Of a stretch of 64,000 nt of DNA, positions 61,134 through 64,000 are shown one piece after another. The notes beneath the pieces are model-generated. The model did not search any database. It saw only the letters and a list, made by a program, of their open reading frames with translations, and had not been told where the DNA came from. This DNA comes from Melittangium boletus DSM 14713 (GTDB lineage: Bacteria > Myxococcota > Myxococcia > Myxococcales > Myxococcaceae), in the NCBI RefSeq assembly GCF_002305855.1, contig NZ_CP022163.1:8561765-8625764 (forward strand), read 5' to 3'. Position numbers and translations under genes: made by a program. Position 1 is the first letter of the stretch. Every line of letters starts with the position of its first letter.

Positions 61134-61717
61134 GGGAGGGTCCTCCATTCGAGCTAGGACCTGGCGGGTCCTGGCGGGGCCGCTCGGAGTATGACAGGTC
61201 GCCCCGACAGCTACGGACGAGCGCGCCGGGGGCACGGAAGGGGGCCAGGGTGCCGCAGCCGCAACTCGGGCCAGGGCGAGCGCTAACGCAGCGGGCAACC
61301 CATGCTCGTGCACGTTGTAGGCGACAGGGCGCTGAGCGTTCACCGATCTTCGGGAAGTGCTCATAAACCCGCAGGAGCGCGGCCAAGTGCGGTTGCAGGA
61401 CTGTCGCGACCATCGAGCGGTGCGGCATGCCCGGTTGCCTGCTCGCTCTTCATGTGGCCGGACTGCTCTGTGACCCAGGTTTCTCCTCAGAGTTGAGACC
61501 CGAATCGCTTCCTACGGGCTAAGCACCTGAAACTCCAGGGCAACTCGTTTCGTCGAGAGCCACGAGTCGGCGAGTCGTAGCGCGTAGTTGGGGATGGCAA
61601 GCACCTTTCTCCATGCTCCCCCACCAGCCTGCTAAGAGAGGGGGCAAATACTCCATGCCCTGCACAAAGAGTGGGATATAGTATCACCTGTCCAGTCGAC
61701 ATCAAAGGATGATGGCT
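61134..61717. other. Intergenic region of island 2
   Basis: 584 bp between divergent genes; promoters for both should lie here. A TATAGT hexamer at about 61677 is a plausible -10 for the plus-strand gene, with no good -35. A short minus-strand frame near 61330-61428 (VLQPHLAALLRVYEHFPKIG) may be a gene remnant. Nothing firmer is seen. Confidence 0.4.
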
Positions 61718-63091
61718 ATGTCTCGCGTTCTTTACGATTTCCTGTCGGAAAGCTTTCTCTTTCGCGATGATTACATCTCCGCGCAGTACGGGAACATTTC
61801 TGAGGCGCAACTGGAGTCAGAGTTGCGCAAATATCGCGAGCATGCACTCAGCCGTCTTGATGAACTGCGCAGCAATTTGACAACATCTCCATCAAGACTG
61901 TCGGTGTATTTCGATTCCACTGCATCAGTATCCACGTCAGTCTTGAAGCAAAGCGCCCTCTATTATGATCGAGCCATAATGGACGATCCCATATTTAGAG
62001 AGAGCAGACCGCATGATCCGATGCCCGAATTTAGGCAAATGGTAGGTCATCCACGCAAGACAGTCGACAGGGCTGCCTTGGCGCAGAGTGCCCATTTCAT
62101 GAAAGAGGTCACCCCTATGGTTGCAGGTGGCTTTGCTGGCTTTGCTCCGATCAGTTTGACGCACGAGCCACCCAAAATGGTTCCGCTGCTTGCGTCTGGT
62201 AATTTCTTCGAGGAACGGGTTCCACCAGAACTACGCGCGTTTTTCGACGAACGGACGTCTGCATTCTCTGTTGAGGTCTTGCCTGGAGGGAAGGGTTATG
62301 TCCGGCACGGCCCACTAGCACCATGTCGCCATATTGGCGTTAAATTTGGCGATTATCCTTCGCAATGGGGTTATTTCCTGCCCCAGCTTGAATCCACGAG
62401 AATAATTGACGAGGAACGCAGGATTGTTGAGTTCGTGCAATCCATGCCGGACACGCCTCCCGATGAAACAGTTTTTTTGAATTGGGTACGCCAGTCCAAG
62501 AATCTTGCAGCAGCAGACTTGCTGAATCATGTTGCGACTGACGTCAACAATGCGGCCGCGACAAGAAGCTATTTGTGCGCGAATTCTGCCTTCGTTGCGG
62601 ATTTACTTGCTCTTGAACGCACGAGCTCCACTCCCGAAGAGGACATTGCTCGGCTGGCCCTGCGGCTCGAATTGCCCATTGTTGATGGTGTTAGCATGGC
62701 TGATCTTATGTGCATACGTTCCAACGAGGGCGAGTCGTTTGAAATCTTCCGCACAGAGTTGGCAGCCAAGTTGAGGGATATCCGCCACGTAGCTGATCCC
62801 GCAGCCCAAGAAGCTAAACTCAGGGATCTTGAGCACGATTTCTCCGTGACGCAGGTTGAGCGGCTGAGTCAGCAGTTGGTGCGACTGAAGCGCGACCTTT
62901 GGCCAAGTCTCGCGCTCGGAGCGGTCAGCATGACTGCGATTTTGATCGAGCCCCAGATCAAAATCTTGGGGCTTGCCGGTGTGGCGATATCAGCAACAGC
63001 TGCTGGCGTTAAGTACCTGAACTCGGCAAGGCAGATTCCTGCGCTATTCCTTTGGAAACTCAAAAAGAATTTGCGTCCTAAAGACCGTTGA
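61718..63091 (+). CDS. Hypothetical protein of lower G+C, C-terminal hydrophobic segments
   Basis: 457 aa from ATG 61718 (AAAGGA 8 nt upstream; ATGs at 61709 and 61712 also in frame). No signal peptide. The N-terminal 300 residues are soluble (FLFRDDYISAQYGNISEAQ, SALYYDRAIMDDPIF, PCRHIGVKFGDYPSQW). A helical stretch with LRDLEHDFSVTQVERLSQQL precedes two hydrophobic helices (LALGAVSMTAILI, IKILGLAGVAISATAAGV) and a basic tail (FLWKLKKNLRPKDR). Third-position A/T is much more frequent than in the chromosome, so transfer is recent. Family not recognised. In this setting a defence, toxin or immunity-related role is possible but unsupported. Confidence 0.65.
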   Translation: MSRVLYDFLSESFLFRDDYISAQYGNISEAQLESELRKYREHALSRLDELRSNLTTSPSRLSVYFDSTASVSTSVLKQSALYYDRAIMDDPIFRESRPHDPMPEFRQMVGHPRKTVDRAALAQSAHFMKEVTPMVAGGFAGFAPISLTHEPPKMVPLLASGNFFEERVPPELRAFFDERTSAFSVEVLPGGKGYVRHGPLAPCRHIGVKFGDYPSQWGYFLPQLESTRIIDEERRIVEFVQSMPDTPPDETVFLNWVRQSKNLAAADLLNHVATDVNNAAATRSYLCANSAFVADLLALERTSSTPEEDIARLALRLELPIVDGVSMADLMCIRSNEGESFEIFRTELAAKLRDIRHVADPAAQEAKLRDLEHDFSVTQVERLSQQLVRLKRDLWPSLALGAVSMTAILIEPQIKILGLAGVAISATAAGVKYLNSARQIPALFLWKLKKNLRPKDR

Positions 63092-64000
63092 TAGCTGCCG
63101 TATAGGCGGAATGGAGGGGGGCCGTGTTGAGGGAGAGGGCTGGAGCCGAGGGGCGAGGAGGGTGAGCACGATGCTCCGATCCTGGTGATCACGATGGGCC
63201 GACGAGCGCAAACATGGGTCACGCCATCAGGCCGCCGCGTCGTTTGCCTTCAATAATCCCGGGGGGATTGGTCTTTCTGGTCTCGCATGACGGGCCACTT
63301 CGCTGCCTGATTCGGCCTTCCAAGGAGGAAAAGACCTCCTCTGGAATCTCCGGCTCTTCGAGATCTGAACCAGCTATGAGCTACAACGTCTTGCGTTCTC
63401 TGCTCGGCGGCCTCGCACTGCTCGTCCTCCCGTGGGAGATGTGCCTCTGGACGTTTGTCGGCTTGCCCGTAGCTGGAGCGGTGCCGAGCATCCAGGCCGT
63501 TCCCGCCTCGGCTGGCGCCCCGTAGACTCGTTCCGGTTGAGCCCTCGTAGCCGATAGAGCCGATGCCCCTTGCCGCAGCGGCCCCGGCACAGGACTCCGC
63601 GAGCGGGAGCGAGCTGCACGTTCAAGGACGGCCCCAGCAGCGGTGAGCCACACTGCCCTGGAGGGCCTAACGGCGGGAGGTGGGCAGCTCCCGCCATGTT
63701 GCACGTATGTCGCAGGAGTCTGCGGAATGACCTGGAACAGGGCGGGACAGCGTGGGATGCGGCGGGATACCGACTCCCAAGCATTCCGGGCGGTTGCGAG
63801 GTAAGGGCGCGATTCTGCTAGAGGTTTCGCACCGCCCGGCGCGGGTTCGATTCCCGCCGCTTCCATGCGGAGTCCCCCGCCGCTCTGAGCCGAGTCCACT
63901 CTTGAAGATGAGGCTCGGAGCGTCAGGCAGAACGGCAGCGTATAAGACGGACAAGGCCCACGGTCGTCATCAGCGTGTCAGCTCCTCATGATTCCCTCCC
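63092..64000. other. Terminal non-coding region with third att-like site
   Basis: 909 bp. No convincing gene. A plus-strand stretch near 63430-63470 translates as WEMCLWTFVGLPV, close to WEKCLWTFVDIP of the TnpC at 8048-9500, so a short IS66 relic may be present. The rest shows no structure beyond att-like site 3. Confidence 0.45.
63842..63865 (+). other. att-like site 3: tmRNA/tRNA 3'-end sequence
   Basis: Matches sites 1 and 2 except for one base (CCGCTTCCA instead of CCGCCTCCA). The upstream 50 nt are similar to those of site 2 (GCGCGA...CTGCT...GGTTT). Would be the right border of the accessory region. Confidence 0.7.

Larger units (their letters stand above)
59459..63865. mobile_element. 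Putative island 2 (about 4.4 kb) with toxin/immunity cargo
   Basis: Lies between att-like sites 2 and 3. Carries the ankyrin and SitA-like toxin genes and one orphan of lower G+C. It has no integrase of its own, so it may be the outer part of a composite island mobilised by the integrase of island 1, or a decayed element. Confidence 0.5.

Noticed and set aside
63373..63525. Short plus-strand gene encoding LLGGLALLVLPWEMCLWTFV...
   Set aside because: The only recognisable part is a WExCLWTFV word shared with TnpC of IS66, and no start signal or continued homology is visible. Treated as a possible IS relic.

Overview
The window reads as a high-G+C chromosome segment of a myxobacterium, probably of the Cystobacter/Archangium/Stigmatella group. 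This is inferred from gene content and was not tested by any search. The supporting content is numerous outer-membrane-type lipoproteins, PAS/GAF histidine kinases, a Ser/Thr-kinase-like protein, two cytochrome P450s, HAD-IG nucleotidase, MprF, and two genes resembling the SitA lipoprotein toxins of Myxococcus.

From 1 to about 49660 the segment is mostly ordinary chromosome. It opens with the tail of a GGDEF protein, an RsmJ-like methyltransferase, two small secreted proteins and a bifunctional MprF. A SitA-like toxin gene follows (5140-10354), split by two nested-in-series insertion sequences. The first is an IS21-family element (5250-7594). The second is a short tnpC-only IS66-family element (8032-9602). 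Both have exact target duplications, and removing both rejoins one reading frame, which is followed by a candidate immunity gene. Next come HAD-IG, an NGLAF-repeat lipoprotein, a patatin-like phospholipase, TauE/SafE, a secreted PheC-AroQ fusion with a LysR regulator, a pseudokinase and a LuxR-type response regulator. Then follow a P450, trehalase, a GAF/PAS kinase, an animal-type alpha-amylase, a CBS protein, a chymotrypsin-like protease pair and a tyrosinase operon. The stretch ends with a beta-helix protein, a TPR protein, two sensor kinases, Cu-Zn SOD, a second P450, an M16 peptidase pair and an RluA-type pseudouridine synthase.

From 49682 to 63865 the DNA is accessory. Three direct copies of a 24-nt sequence resembling the 3' end of a tmRNA/tRNA gene divide it into two consecutive islands. 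Island 1 (49682-59458) carries an excisionase-integrase pair, an orphan gene of visibly lower G+C, an IS4-family element, degenerate repeat arrays, a small HTH-like protein, a truncated gene and a complete IS66-family element. Island 2 (59459-63865) carries a second SitA-like lipoprotein toxin with an ankyrin-repeat immunity candidate, and a 460-codon orphan gene of lower G+C.

The common thread is toxin/immunity turnover. One toxin locus is dead through a start-proximal frameshift and two IS insertions, but keeps its immunity gene. The other looks intact and sits on an att-bounded island. In social bacteria that discriminate kin with such toxins, this is the pattern expected of modules that are gained at attachment sites and lost by insertion.
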